Source: Aldrovandia affinis (Eukaryota; Chordata; Actinopteri; Notacanthiformes; Halosauridae). From it: DNA of 64,000 nt. How positions within the stretch are numbered: position 1 is the stretch's first letter; every line of letters starts with the position of its first letter. The notes under the pieces were generated by a model. That model worked only from the letters and a program-made list of their open reading frames with translations, searched no databases and was not told the DNA's origin. The stretch covers positions 1,459,213 through 1,523,212 of the forward strand of contig JAINUG010000110.1 in the NCBI GenBank assembly GCA_029706075.1, given 5' to 3'. A program made the position numbers and the translations under genes. Below are positions 48,472 to 60,570 of this stretch, piece by piece.

Positions 48472-51400
48472 AAGATTGGGTTTGTTCCGAAACATTTGGT
48501 GTGTCAACGCATTGGTTTTCTAATAGGCTAACTGTGGATTTAGTTCAAACGAATGCTATAATTTGTACACTCTATATAGCTCCAATGTTTAAACGTAGAT
48601 TGTCAAAGTAGATTCCATGCACTTTGCTCAATGTGCTTTTTGATATTTTGTTGAATATTACATTGACGTACTGTTTTAAGAATGCATTTTGGAATGCTAC
48701 AAAAATGAACAAGGATTTTGTAACATCTTTTCTTGGTTTGTATCACAACGTTTTGTAAGATATGAGAAATGCACATCTGCTGAAGGTCTCCCACTGATAT
48801 GAGCTATTAGAGGTATTGCTGTGATGCGCAGTACCATTATACCACCTCTCGTGCGGGTATCGTTATATTTACTACTTTCCTGGGATGCATGGCTGAAGCT
48901 GCATGACTTACTTACACGTTTCATTTGCCAATTAAGATTATGTGCACTTTGTGAAATAGAACATTGTGCTCCGGTAAAATATTTCAAAAGTTGGAGTCGT
49001 GTAGCTACAAGCCACAGATTCCAATTACAAAGATCTGAGAGGCTTTTCATCCTCGGAATGCACTGAATCCCTATGGAATCTAAATAGTGGGATCTTCCTA
49101 GGAAGGATGCTAGCTACAGTGGTAACTAAATATCTGCAGATTACTCAGCGTTGCTATCATTGATGACTAAAGTTGTAGATTAATTGAACACACGTGATGT
49201 CATAGAGCTATCGAGTTAACGAGATTCGTTTTAATACTGTATTAGCCATCGGTATTCTGCCATCCATTTATGATAAATAAAAATAAGTCAAGAGAACGTA
49301 GATAAACTGTAATGGCCACAGAACACAAAATGTGAATAATTCAGTTCAATAGTCAATAATTGAAAGATTGAAACCCTTAACGAGGTTGAGTGCATCCTGG
49401 AATAATTTATGGGAAAATCACTGGAAGCAGCTTGTCCTGATAATCATGCTATTTGTTCAGTTTATTATGGTAACATGCAGGTTTTCACAGTTTCAAGGAA
49501 TCCAGCAGTGACCTTTGAGTAGGGCTTGATAATACAGGGCTACAAAAAAATTGAGTTTAAGGCAGTTAGAACTAGAACTGAATTAGAACAATTTTGGAGT
49601 GTCTACTTGGAATTTAAAAATCAGGTACCCATGTTCAAAAAGTAAAGTACTGTTTTAATTATGTTGTTATGAACGGTTACATTTATACCTGCCAACATAA
49701 ATGCATAATATTGCTATTGGTCAAATTATTGTGTTGTGAAGCACATGTTAAATAGTCCATTTGAATGTGTGACTTTGCATTGTGGTGCAGCTGAGTCAAC
49801 AAGCATGTGAATGCCAGTGCTAAAGCTTCATGTATTTATTCCATTAGGAAATCTGTAAAGTAGTTGTAGGAAATCTCAAATCAAACATGAATCAACCACA
49901 GCTTATATGATTATATTACTGTCATATTGGGTGATTCATGAACGTCTATTTAAGTCATATCCACTATGAATGAATTGTTTGCAGTATATGGAATGCACCG
50001 TGAAATGCTCTAGGATGATTCCTTTCTGAAATGCAGATATTTTAATAAGAGATATTTTGATTGATAACTGTGATCAATGATTCCACACACCTTACTCACT
50101 GGTTCTTCTGTATCTTCTTCAAATATCAGCACAGTGGTTACATCATCATCAATGAAGTCAATTTTATTTACACAAAAGTGCAGATTGAAGGATTATTGGC
50201 AACCTGATGAAGATTGTACACACTGAAGCATTGTTAGGTTGTACCAGTTTGATCATTGGGGCATTTAAAAAGTGTGTGGGAACATTCTGTTTTCCTCAGC
50301 TTGAATGACCTTTTGTTACTCTACACTTGTGTATGACTGGATGTGTGTATCTTCTACTGGTTCTGCTGTGAGTAGTGAAATCCTTTTTTTTTTTTTTAAA
50401 CATATTTTTGAATGGATTGCCACATTCCATCCACAGGCTGCTGGTCATGTAAATTTCCTCAGTTGTTTTCAATTATGTCATCGACCTAATATTTAATGAT
50501 TCTAATTAGCTAAGATGCGATCTGGAAAAGCTTACGTTGCTGTGCTGATTGACAGAAGTTGGCCATGGTAAGCCTGGCAAGTAGGATATCAGCAGCACGC
50601 CTCTTAGAGAATTAAGCCAGTGCTTTAAGGAGGGGAAAGCATTCATGATTACAAATGGCAATTCAAGTAACTGAAGTGATTTGCACATAGCTTCATACAT
50701 GGGTAAAAAAAAAAAAAAAAAGCTCATTGATTTAAATGCTGGCTTGTTCAGGTGGTCAAATCCCTGCCGATGAAGTATGTATGTGAGGACATCATTCACC
50801 TTTAGTTCTTTTTACTTTAGACGTTAAAATAAAGTGTGTGGAAACTGCCTGCTTGACAAATACAGGCGTAGGGCCTGCTTTTGCGACTGGAAAGAAAATA
50901 AGATCAGACCCTAAAGCTCTGAGCACTCGGAATCATAGTAGTCTACGCTTATCCCTGACAGCCATGGAACCACTGAGGCGACCAAAAAATAGCACAGTAG
51001 TGGGACAGAGTAAACAGGGAAATGCTGCCCGAATCCTCCAAGGTTTGATATTACGTGAGGGAAAAAAGACAGCCATCTGCTGCATGCAGTCTGGATACTA
51101 GTATTCTGGATACTCATTCATCCAGTTAGTCCAAATGTATGAAATGTGGAGTGGGTGGGGGGGGGGTAGTAAAATATTAATACAATCTGCAGACGCAGCC
51201 AAATGGATTCCCAGCAACAAATACTAATTGCCCTGTTTTGCATGTGCAGTACAGAAGTACATTCTGTTGAATCCATTAAGAGAAATACAATTTTAAAAAA
51301 ACATCCTTTCATCACTAATCACTTCCTTTCTGGAAAGATTCAGTGGATCCAGGTGGTTTACAATTAAATGGGGATGCTGCAGTGAAACAATGCTCATTTA

Positions 51401-53274
51401 AACAACAAACTCTTTGAGTAGTGCTTACCTGTCAGGGAGCTCCTAATATGTGTGAGCAGGCTTTGCCACAGTGATCTACATTTAGCAATCCTCGGACAAC
51501 GGCAAATCAGAGTTGACCTCAGGTTAAGGAGTAAAATCCTTTTAACCTGTACGGATGCCGGGAGGATTAAGTGGGCGTTTGAATAAGGAACATTCCACCC
51601 AGCCACAAAGAGTATCTTCATCACACTACGTTCTAACAGATGAGTGACCATTTGCATTCAGTTGGGATTGCATCCATGCATTGCGGGTACTGAAGGTACT
51701 GAGGTATTGCTTAAGAAATTGTTTTGAAAATGACATTGCTCCAGACTGAACTATGGTCTTTAAAATTCATACGGCACGTCTGCTATCCACTGTGGTTTTC
51801 AGCTGCCGTTTCAGCGTGAGTACATGAATGCGTCTGTGCATTAGCCCGGATAGAAGGATTGTAGGTTCTGCGCAAGCTAATCAAATGTGATCATTTCATC
51901 AATGTTTTCTTACTGTGTGTCAGGCATAAGCGTGTTTGGTAACCCCTAATTTGATCTCGTGAAAAATTAATCACTGTGCCTTTTAATAGTAATTATGCTC
52001 ATAACCCTTTTGAAAGTGTATATTATGACCAACAATTATGACCAACTTAAGAACTGATTATGAAGCATGTAATGATAAGCATTATGACTACAGACATTGT
52101 ATCCATAGACAGTCCTATAAAACCAGTTGCTTTTAAGCAGGTTGTAATATCTTTAATTGCATAGTGCCCTGTACAATCAGGTTGTGTATTTGTATTTGCT
52201 TAGGACACCAGTTATGGTGCATTAATAAGAGCTTATTTAGGAGCTATGAATGCTGTGGTGGGACCCACTTCAAGTAAGGCCATTTCCATCTTAAGTCCTT
52301 GCTTGGTATTACTCTGGGGCAAGTCATATTATCAAATTCCACTGAAAGGGTTTCAGATCAAGGCCTCCTGAATATATTGGGATTCTTATCTTGCCGTGCT
52401 CCATGGGCTGTCTGTTGTTGTTCATGGCTCTTTGGAATTGTATTTGATGAATATCCGATAAGAAGCAGACTCAAATCCTGTGCAATACATGAAGAAACCG
52501 AAACTGTTTCTGAAAGCATAGGGCGTGCTCTAACTCAGCAGTGTGTACTACACAGGAGTACAATACATTTGGGAATGTTAGTAAATGACATAATATGCCT
52601 GCCTTTGCTTCGCAGGTAAACGTTACTTGAAAACCTGCGCAGCACTGAAGGAAGTGTTTTCTTTTTCGGTAATGTCAGCGCCCGGAGAAACTGGTGTTGA
52701 TTTAGTGCTTCTGTATGCTAAAACACAACCGCTAATAGGTACTTGCATTTAAGGCTCAGTTTTTCGAAATCCCGAAGGCGTAAGGTGAAACTGAGATTTT
52801 CAAAATTAGCATTGAGAGGTGATGTGGGGAAGTGAAACAGTGTAACAGTAGAAACCAATGCTGCAGAGGTTTGTGGGTAACTAATGGCTGCAAAACATAT
52901 ATTTATTAGTTTCATCAGAATCAGTCTATCAGTTTGGCTGTACTACAGAGACGAAAAGCTTTTTTCTCACACTGAAATTCAAATTACTTTCAACTCACAA
53001 TGTCAAATCCAGGTACAATATCAGACATCTTGTTTTGTGAAGAATATTGGCACAAAAAAAGATTATTTGCAAGCTGAGGGAAATTATTTATTTGCCATGA
53101 GGTTGTGACATTGCAATGCTCTTCACAATTTAAGGTAGTAAAAACGAAGGATTCCCTAAAGCTTTTGGAAGAGCACATTAAGGAGAAAAGCTGAGGGCTG
53201 CCATGGACTCTTATCAAGTACAGATGATCAAGTCAAATCTTTTTATTTTTTTAATTTTGTTATAAATTTATTTC
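48472..53274. other. long non-coding stretch, possibly intronic
   Basis: No exon recognised. It contains homopolymer runs: T at 50,385-50,397, A at 50,706-50,720, and G at 51,158-51,166. The rest has no repeat ends that I can name. If the donor at 48,471 is real this would be the first intron. Confidence 0.4.
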
Positions 53275-53476
53275 AAATTTTTCCCCGTTTTCTCCCATTT
53301 TGGTTGCCAATTATACCCTTTATTTATCTCAATTCCCCCTCCCCCACGAGTCCGCCGCCTGTCCTCTTTCGCCTCTTCCGAGACGGAATTCTACCACGGA
53401 CACCTTTTTCCTGCTCCTCGACGGACTCGTGTCGGCTCACCCTCCCCCTCCCCCGGAGGCGGACAGCCAAACGCCA
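53275..53476 (-). repeat. SINE, 3' part
   Basis: On the minus strand: GGCGTTTGGCTGTCCGCCTC, a G-rich block, GTGAGCCGACACGAGTCCG, CGGAAGAGGCGAAAGAGGAC, then GGGTATAATTGGCAACCAAA + ATGGGAGAAAACGGGG at its 3' end. The final motif matches the SINE at 10.8 kb. The tRNA head is missing. Arginine- or proline-rich frames here are translated SINE. Confidence 0.75.
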
Positions 53477-53627
53477 TTTAAAAAAATATAAAATGTTCAG
53501 CATGTGTAACCAGAAACATGTTTTTGCAATCATTATTGTAATCTTAACTACAGGTATAAATATATGCATATTTATTTAACTGGTCTTAATTTTCTCTCTC
53601 TTTCTGTCCCTCTTTTCTCTCTATTTA

Positions 53628-53905
53628 TACAGTCAGGTCCAAAATTATTGAGACCCTTGATTATAGGACATCAACCATCTGCTGCCATCCATCTGGTGAC
53701 TCAACTTTGTAGGTGTTTTACTTTTTATTAAAAAGTGCTCATTGACTTTGAATGGTGAGCCATCAAAAATGAGCATTTTTTGACAATGCTAGCAAATTTT
53801 GTCACCCACATCCAACCTTCTAAATAAATAAACAAAACAGAGTTGTCACTAGGCAACTAGCATCTACTATAGTGAAGGGGACGGAAGGACAAACAACAAG
53901 CTAGA
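53628..53905 (+). mobile_element. Tc1-like transposon relic, left end only
   Basis: It begins at TA with CAGTCAGGTCCAAAATTATT + GAGACCCTTGAT, the mirror of the right end of the Tc1 at 11.5 kb. From 53,747 it matches the 5' part of the Tc1 at 15.43 kb: ATTGACTTTGAATGGTGAG, AATGCTAGCAAA, then CACCCACATCCAA. It is broken off before the transposase start. Confidence 0.8.
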
Positions 53906-54239
53906 ATTAGCTGAGCTAATGCTCTCTAGTAGTTTGTAATACTACATATATAACGCTGGCCAGGACAAAATGTCATTGAATGAAGTAACAACGGTGCTAG
54001 ATGACTGGGTTATGCTGCTCTTAAACATGTCTTGAATTATTCTAGGCTAATGCTTTCGGCATTTTACAGGGCTGGCTACGATAGCACTGAACTCTCTCCG
54101 ATAGCAATTAAAGACAAATCGCGTGGTTTGCGCTTGTGCCCATAGTGTACGTAAGAACTTCATATTAAAGACTAATGACACAGGCGATTCATTATTTGAC
54201 AAATACATAAACCAATAAGAAGCGCGTTTGAATCTTGAA
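53906..54239. other. non-coding stretch
   Basis: No gene. The word CAGGGCTGGCTACGAT at 54,068 could be the left end of the hAT-like piece that follows, but the supposed flanking 8-bp words do not match. Confidence 0.35.
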
Positions 54240-54377
54240 TTGTTTGAGTTGAGTGCTTTTCTAGTCTAGACCTCAAAAGGAGGACACATGGGCGTCCGGC
54301 AGAGGATTGTGCTGGACGGAGGACAGTGCTTGAAAGCCGGACTGTCTGGCATAATTCCAGACATATGGCCACCCTGT
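54240..54377 (-). repeat. hAT-like non-autonomous repeat end
   Basis: On the minus strand it starts CAGGGTGGCCATATGTCTGG and continues AATTATGCCAGACAGTCCGG, then GTCCTCCGTCCAGCACAATC. An end starting CAGGGTGGCCAT with internal CCGGAC/CCAGAC palindromic words is typical of non-autonomous hAT elements. The second terminus is uncertain. Confidence 0.4.
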
Positions 54378-56569
54378 TGTTTATCAGTACCAGTTCAATA
54401 TTATACAGATCAATGTGTCAATGACTGGTCACCTCTATGTCAAATAATCATGATTATGTAGACGTATTGTAAATGTGTTTATTTATTTATTAGAATCTGT
54501 GTATCGAGGTTATGGAAGTATTGGTTTATGGTTATGCCTTTAACAACTTCACCTTGATCACGGGCATTGTATGTGTTTCCATCAAATACAATGCATTTCT
54601 AAAATACTGTTGATTGGGTTGTGCTAGGAAATATATTGCACTTTAAGCTAAGCCCATACTAACACCTGTTGCGTTTCTTTGGTTTTCTATTCAAGTAATG
54701 TTCTGTATAGCAATGACCATATAATACAGATCAATCGGCATTAAGATGTGAAATGTATAGAATGTTGAGAACTCTGTGAATCTGCGACATGGGTGCTGTG
54801 AGTCTGTGCTGTGAACATTAATAACGTGCTCTCTGAGCCTTGTGAATGCGTTGTGCTGTGGCAGATGGGCTGTGAATGTTGTGAATTTGAAGCTCTGATT
54901 ACCCTTGCACCCCCTCCTCAAGAAATACTGTGCTTTCATATTAACAGCAAAGATGAACAAATTACCAAACAGTAAGTAGAGTATTGTGTGTGCCTTGGAA
55001 TTACAAAGTTCAGAGGTGGCTGTTGATATTATCACACCATCAGATTTGTCCCTAGTTTCTCCTGCAGCCTTAATCAAATGCCTCAATTCCAATATAAAAT
55101 TACCCATTTTCTTCAGAGCTTAGAGGGAATGCTGAGGGTGACTCTATACAAACACCATTTTAAAATGTTCTTCAAGGTTAGCTCTTTCAACTGACTTTGG
55201 CTGCCTTGCCTTCTCAACAGAATATATGGGGGCTTTGATTTTTATGTGGCTTTGTGTAAAAGTGTCAGCCAAATGCAAAAAAGGAAGAATAATTTAAAAT
55301 ACATCTGCCTTGCTTCTACAATAAATTTAAAAAGTTGGGGCTCCTCCAAATTTGGACACAGAATTCTAAAATGTTAATTAAATTTGCACGCCGGTGCCTT
55401 TTGGAAGGATGCATATTCATTCTGTCTCTGAGGGTTTGTCAGTGGCCTACCTGGAGCAAACACCTATAAGCAAAACCATGGGAAAGTTAATCTGGCACTT
55501 CCTTATCAAAAGTCCTAGTAACAGGAATTTCTGGGATGGAAGGAGCTCTGGACTGGAAGCCATTCATTTCCAATGAGGTGCAAACTTTCCTTCATCAAAT
55601 TGATTAGAAATGAACTATTAAAACATTGAAAAAATGTCTGGGGGTCATTCCTGAATTATTTGCTGATTAGCAAACCCTTTTATTACGGAATCAGGCGATT
55701 AATGTTAAAAGTACAAAATTAAACTGCAGTTACTAGTCAGTATGACATGTCGCACTATGACTTGATGTTCATTTAAACGTTTTCATTGTTACTTTCTTCA
55801 AAAGGATGAAGGATGAAGGGAAGTTTGCATCCCATTGAAAATGAATGGCTTTAAAACAAAGATCCGTCCCTAAAATTGCTCAGCTTTTTCCCAGCATGAA
55901 AACGGAATGTTAACCTAGGGCTTTATGCCCTGCAGTGGGCAGAGGAGGTCCGCTTTCGTAGAATTAAAAAAGTTTTACTGAAGGAGAATATTGATATACT
56001 GTAGATAACTGTATATGATCGCGTATTTGTTTATGCAGGGTTTTTTTTTCCAGTGAATCTTCAGATATGTACTACATTTAGAATATCGTCATGCAAAAAA
56101 GCTGCCTGTTTATACAAACCGTAGAATATTTTGTTGATCTGGGATGTTGTTTATGTCTTACAGTATCAGCACACAAAGTGCAGATGTTAGCAGAATTGAA
56201 GGTAGATTCATAGGAAAACACATCTTGATATATTGATATGAAGCAATTTAATCCCTGATGCAGAGGCTGATGGGTCATTCAAACACAACACGTCATACTA
56301 AAAGAGACGGTTTTCTCAGGATTTGATTGGTTAGCTTGATGAATCAACTACAGAAGATGGAGCGTGGAGATCATGCTGAATGAGCACTATATTTGTTAGT
56401 GCACTGGGCCCCACATGGACTGACCCTACCCCAGCCCAGCCAAAAGCTTGCATCTGTAGGGTTGTATCTGACATTTTTCTAAAATGAATTAAAATGAAAA
56501 GCAATAAATCCTTGCAGCAGGCTCAGATGTAATATACACTTAATGTGCTGCACTTAAAGTGTAAGATAT
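54378..56569. other. non-coding stretch
   Basis: No gene recognised. Loose repeats of GCTGTGAATG occur at 54,770-54,895. A 138-residue minus frame (55,107-54,691) has no motif and reads through this repetitive part. Confidence 0.4.
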
Positions 56570-56905
56570 AGATGCATTTCTATGCTGATTGGAGGGGTCT
56601 CTTCCAGGATGACAATGCCCCATCCACAAGGTATGAGTGGTTACTGAATGGTTTGATGAGCATGACAATTATGTATACCATATGCTATAGGCGTCTCAGT
56701 CACCAGATCTCAACCCAATTGAACACTTATGGGAGATTCTGGAGTGGCGCCTTTCCAACATTGTCAACAAAATACCGAAAGATAAAATTTATTGTGGAAG
56801 AATGGTGTTGCACCCCTCCAATAGAGTTCCAGACCCTTGTAAAAGATATCCCAAGGCATATTTAAACTGTCCTTGTGGTGGCTTGTGATGGCCCAATGCC
56901 CTGGT
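56570..56905 (+). mobile_element. Tc1-like transposon relic, C-terminal half
   Basis: FQDDNAPSTRYEWLLN (about 56,602) holds the second catalytic aspartate. After a frameshift, [18 protein letters not shown]-like sequence (about 56,700-56,750) holds the third acidic residue. EEWCCTPPIEFQTLVKDIPR (about 56,797) matches the C-terminal helices of Tc1 transposases. A 3' part GGTGGCTTGTGATGGCCCAA follows. No right terminal repeat survives. It is the same type as the N-terminal piece at 22.3 kb. Confidence 0.85.
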
Positions 56906-58654
56906 GAGCTGGAGAGATGAAAAGGTTAAAAAATGTCCTGAAAAGAAACTGGATTCAGAACACGAGGACTCACGTTTTCCATAGGAGTCAAAGTTAGAAG
57001 CACAATATATTGCTGAATGGTAATCACTGGAGTGATGAAAGTCTACTTGAATGCTTCATTGAAGCATGAAAGGGTGAAGGGGCAGTTTTAGTGCCAGTTT
57101 TCTAATTCCTGTATAAATAATCTCAACAGTAGTGGAAATGAAATACCTGGGTACACAATGAAAAACAATTGCATTGTAATGTGTTTGGTTCCATTATGTA
57201 CTGTACATTTCTTGTCCTTGCCAGAGTGACCTGAATCAGCACAATGGCCAGACACAGGAAAGGAATATTTTTCTCAGCTTGATCCCCAATGCCTTGGAAA
57301 ACCGTAATATTCCATTTTGATATTGCATGTCCAATTCCATTTGAAAATGGAAATTCTGTGGCCAATTATACTTTTCTTTTTCAAACGTCAGTTGAGAGAT
57401 TATCTGTGATTCCATGAACTTGGAAGACAAGTGGCCCTATGCTGATATTTAGTTATGCCTTCAGCCATAGATATATGCCTCTGCTGAGCATATACAGTAA
57501 TAATGCACTGCTTGCGCAATGTGGGAGGAGAATAATTGAGAGCATTCCGCAAAAGATTGGAATTCGAGTTCAAAGATGAGCTTTATTGCAGTGAACTGTT
57601 CCGTATATTCCATATGACAATAAAAAGATCCATGGATTGTTGAATGTATTCATTATCACAGTGAAAGTGATGTGTGTGCAACTGCAACTGACACATTTCT
57701 GGTTCGCTCCAACCATCATTGCAATCCCTGAAGTACAATGAGCTGTTCATTGTTTTTAGACACTTTTAATATCCAAAGACAGATGATTTGATGTTACCTT
57801 TTTAATGGCACATTGTCAAAAACATTTGTTTAAAGAATACCCTCTAAAATTGAAGGAGTGTTAATCAATCCAATCAGTTCTCAGAAAACCAATGCTTTCA
57901 TTTTCTGTAATGTGCTGTGGCAAATGATTCCTTTTAAAGAGGTTACATTATACATTGATTTTTTGATAGACCTACAGCTGAAATCAGTGAAGTTATACAT
58001 GCTGAAAGTGTGGACACCTGGTAATTGAAACTAAAGGGTTTGTGGAGAAGGACAAAGACAACAAATGATAAGGAGCCAAACCTGCATTGTGTTAAAATCT
58101 GTTTACAAATTATGAAACCTAAACACGTTTTCAACAACCTTCATTATACAAGAGATTGGTTGAAAAGAAAAGCAACATACACGGCCTGTTTCTCATTCAA
58201 TGTGGTCACCTTTCGGGTTCATTGCTCGGAAACTTCATTTTGCATTTATGACATTTTGCTTCATAAGCAGATTTGAGTGAATGTTGTGTTGTTCAGTAGG
58301 ATTCAGCCATACACTGAATATAATGGAATAAATCTAATGTGGGAAACATTACATCTCATATGAGGGCTGACTATTCACTCCAGTCTTTATTTGCTATATG
58401 TGTGTGACTGACAATTGTGTATTCAAGTAAAACTCAAATTAAAGCTTAGGAAAATAAATAAAAGGTTTACTCAAGGTCAACTGATTTTATGCATTTTACC
58501 TTGATCTTTATGTGGTGATGTGGATGGGAATGGATTTTGTCAACATTAATGAAAAAGTAAGCATGCAATTGTGTTCTGTACACTTGGCACAAACATATAA
58601 TTCTTTTTTTATTTTATTGTTCATTTATATTGTCATGTCAATCATTAAAGGAGG
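56906..58654. other. non-coding stretch
   Basis: No gene or recognisable repeat. AT-rich. Confidence 0.5.
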
Positions 58655-58863
58655 AAACTAAATGATGGTGTTAACTGCCATTGTTTACTGTAATATAATA
58701 ATGTTGTGTTTTTTAGAATGGAACTGGAATGCAGAATGCACAGCACAATGCATGCTCAAGATCAAACTAAATGATGGTGTTAACTGCCATTGTTTACTGT
58801 AATATAATAATGTTGTGTTTTTTAGAATGGAACTGGAATGCGGAATGCACAGCACAATGCATG
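58655..58863. repeat. two-copy 109-bp tandem duplication
   Basis: Copy 1 starts at AAACTAAATGATGG (58,655) and copy 2 at 58,764. The second copy is identical over about 100 bp (to GCACAATGCATG, 58,863) except one A/G difference at 58,733/58,842. The last 9 bases of copy 1 have no counterpart after copy 2. The near-identity points to a recent duplication. Each copy contains TTGTGTTTTTTAG, which resembles a splice acceptor; coding potential is not evident. Confidence 0.95.
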
Positions 58864-59602
58864 GAACATCAACAATCTCCAACACATCTTACACTCAGCC
58901 ATCCCAGGCAAGATTTATTTGCCCCAAGCTAAATAACTAACTCATAGCAGGCAGAATCAAGTCATTTCATTTATTGCATAAGAAGCATTTATTGCATAAG
59001 AAGCATTATGCAGCCCTCTGGATTCCCAGTCCTTACATTCTCAATCCTGTTTCAAAGTAGTTAACCCACTGTAAGCCCTGTTAAGTTCTGACTCGAAAAG
59101 TTGAGGATACCGATTACCTAGAAAAGTTATTGACTATTAATAAAAAAAATTCAGTTGCTCATACTATAGTATTTTAAGTTGACTTACACATTTGTTGATT
59201 GATGGTTATGTTCAGTATAAGACCTAGATTTACATTTTTAAGTGGAATAAACTTAAGTGTACATGACTTTGATTTTCTACTACTCAAATAGGCATGAATT
59301 GCTACTTAATTTCTTGTAGGAAACCGATTACGACTTGAGTAGTTACACAAAAAAAGCACACAACCTTGTACTCAAAATGTTTATTTTCCTCCACAATTCA
59401 ACGGGTATTCCACAAATACACAATATATCACACACAATAATGGGAAACCAGCTTTAAGAGTTGAGTAACATACTACTTCTCATAAAAAACAAGATCCTGG
59501 CATTATTTAGCCAAAACCACCTGCTATGCATTCTCTGGACCCATGTTTCTCTCTGGTACTTGTACAGGGTCTTGCACATTCTCCATAAATTCTACACCAG
59601 CG
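58864..59602. other. non-coding stretch downstream of the pseudogene
   Basis: A short tandem repeat of ATTGCATAAGAAGCATT occurs at 58,974-59,008. The next exons of the minus-strand pseudogene would be expected here, but I could not recognise them. Confidence 0.4.
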
Positions 59603-59672
59603 TACTTAACCTCTGGTCATGAGGGCCGCAGTGTCTGCAGGCGTTTGTTCCAACCATCCACTACGCCATGCG
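59603..59672 (+). repeat. dispersed repeat, GAGGGCCGCAGTGTCTGCAG type
   Basis: Contains CTGGTCATGAGGGCCGCAGT + GTCTGCAGG, then TTTGTTCCAACCA. I recall the consensus 'TCCGGTCCTGGAGGGCCGCAGTG' and 'TTTTTGTTCCAACC' as a frequent fish repeat. An (AC)n run follows at 59,759-59,777. Confidence 0.4.
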
Positions 59673-59860
59673 ATTTTACTCATTTAGTATGACAACTTGG
59701 TTTGGGCAGATTTTTATAGCTGTGCACATGATTTTCATGCTCACACAAACATGCACAAGCACACACACACACACACAGTTGAAGCCCATATCATTTCAAC
59801 TACTAAGCTGCTCTACTAAATTGTATAATACGGGTAGAGTGTAAAGTATGTATAATATAC

Positions 59861-59899
59861 ACCTGTAAAGTGTGCATTATACATATACACTTTACAGGT
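59861..59899. repeat. perfect 13-bp hairpin
   Basis: ACCTGTAAAGTGT (59,861-59,873) and its exact reverse complement ACACTTTACAGGT (59,887-59,899) are separated by 13 bases. It is followed by ordinary sequence rather than a T-run. It lies beyond the last recognisable exon of the pseudogene. Function unknown. Confidence 0.9.
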
Positions 59900-59987
59900 A
59901 GCATTAAACATGACCACCTACTTGGAAATTACCTGTGGAAACTTTCAAATAATGTCAGTCAATTTAGAATCATTTTTATAAACATAC

Positions 59988-60075
59988 CATGCATGTTTTG
60001 AAAAATCTTGTGGCATCTTCAGGAAGGAAGGCCCATCAGAACTGCTGTGTGACTTCCATGGACATGAAGCTGTTC
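59988..60075 (-). pseudogene. pseudogene exon 4
   Basis: A good acceptor, ATCTATGCAG, precedes 60,075. It reads EQLHVHGSHTAVLMGLP, then, after a small deletion with frameshift at about 60,025, LPEDATRFFKTCM, and ends at a donor ATG|GTATGT (59,988/59,987). Family members read '...RRTAALRGLPVYLRED...FFKTC' at this place. Later exons were not recognised downstream. Confidence 0.72.
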
Positions 60076-60244
60076 CTGCATAGATATATAGCAACAAAAA
60101 TGGTATTATTGCCAGGTCAGCCATTCTTCAAACACTGACCCTTAGGATAGGAGTTGCCATCATAATAGTCTAAATACCAACCATGAATCAATTATCCAAT
60201 TCCAAAGTTGGCAGTATTTCAACTGTCAAGGTACTGTGAGCCAC

Positions 60245-60411
60245 TTGAGAATAGAGCTTGAGAGTTTTTGTTAAAGGTCCAGCAGTCTTTCCAGTCTCTG
60301 TTGATCTCTCTCTGTACAATACCAACAGACGAGGGGTGTGAAGGTCTAAAGCTGCATGGAAGCTGTTTTGCTGAAGTTCTGGTTCGTTATCCTGCGTAAT
60401 TCCACATTCAC
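60245..60411 (-). pseudogene. pseudogene exon 3
   Basis: The acceptor TTTTGAAG precedes 60,411. VNVELRRITNQNFSK continues directly from the preceding PSQ. A one-base loss near 60,367 shifts to DLHTPRLLVLYRERSTETGK and LTKTLKLYSQ. The family has a matching 'LDRHTPRLLALYR...' block here. The donor after 60,245 reads CAA|GTGGCT, a weak site that may itself be damaged. An upstream AG at about 60,442 is an alternative start but gives no family-like residues. Confidence 0.75.
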
Positions 60412-60570
60412 CTTCAAAACGAGAGAAACAAGCACCAAAGATACTGCAAGTGGAATGCAAAATCATGTTTTTTTCATTTTCATAGTCATTTGTTAGTATA
60501 TCGTAAAATTATATCATTCTCTCAACTACAGACCTGAATAGTAAACAAAAAGCTTAGGCTATTAACTTAC

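Noticed and set aside
53300-53579. Proline- and arginine-rich open frames on both strands
   Set aside because: They coincide with the GC-rich SINE piece and reflect its composition.
54067-54376. Complete 310-bp hAT-like element between CAGGGCTGG and CCACCCTG
   Set aside because: The ends match only loosely and the flanking 8-bp words differ, so only the right-hand part is reported as a repeat.
54691-55107. 138-codon minus-strand open frame
   Set aside because: It reads through loose GCTGTGAATG repeats and has no recognisable domain.
59461-59600. Possible further exon of the minus-strand pseudogene
   Set aside because: An open reading exists but none of its residues match what I recall of the family's C-terminal part.
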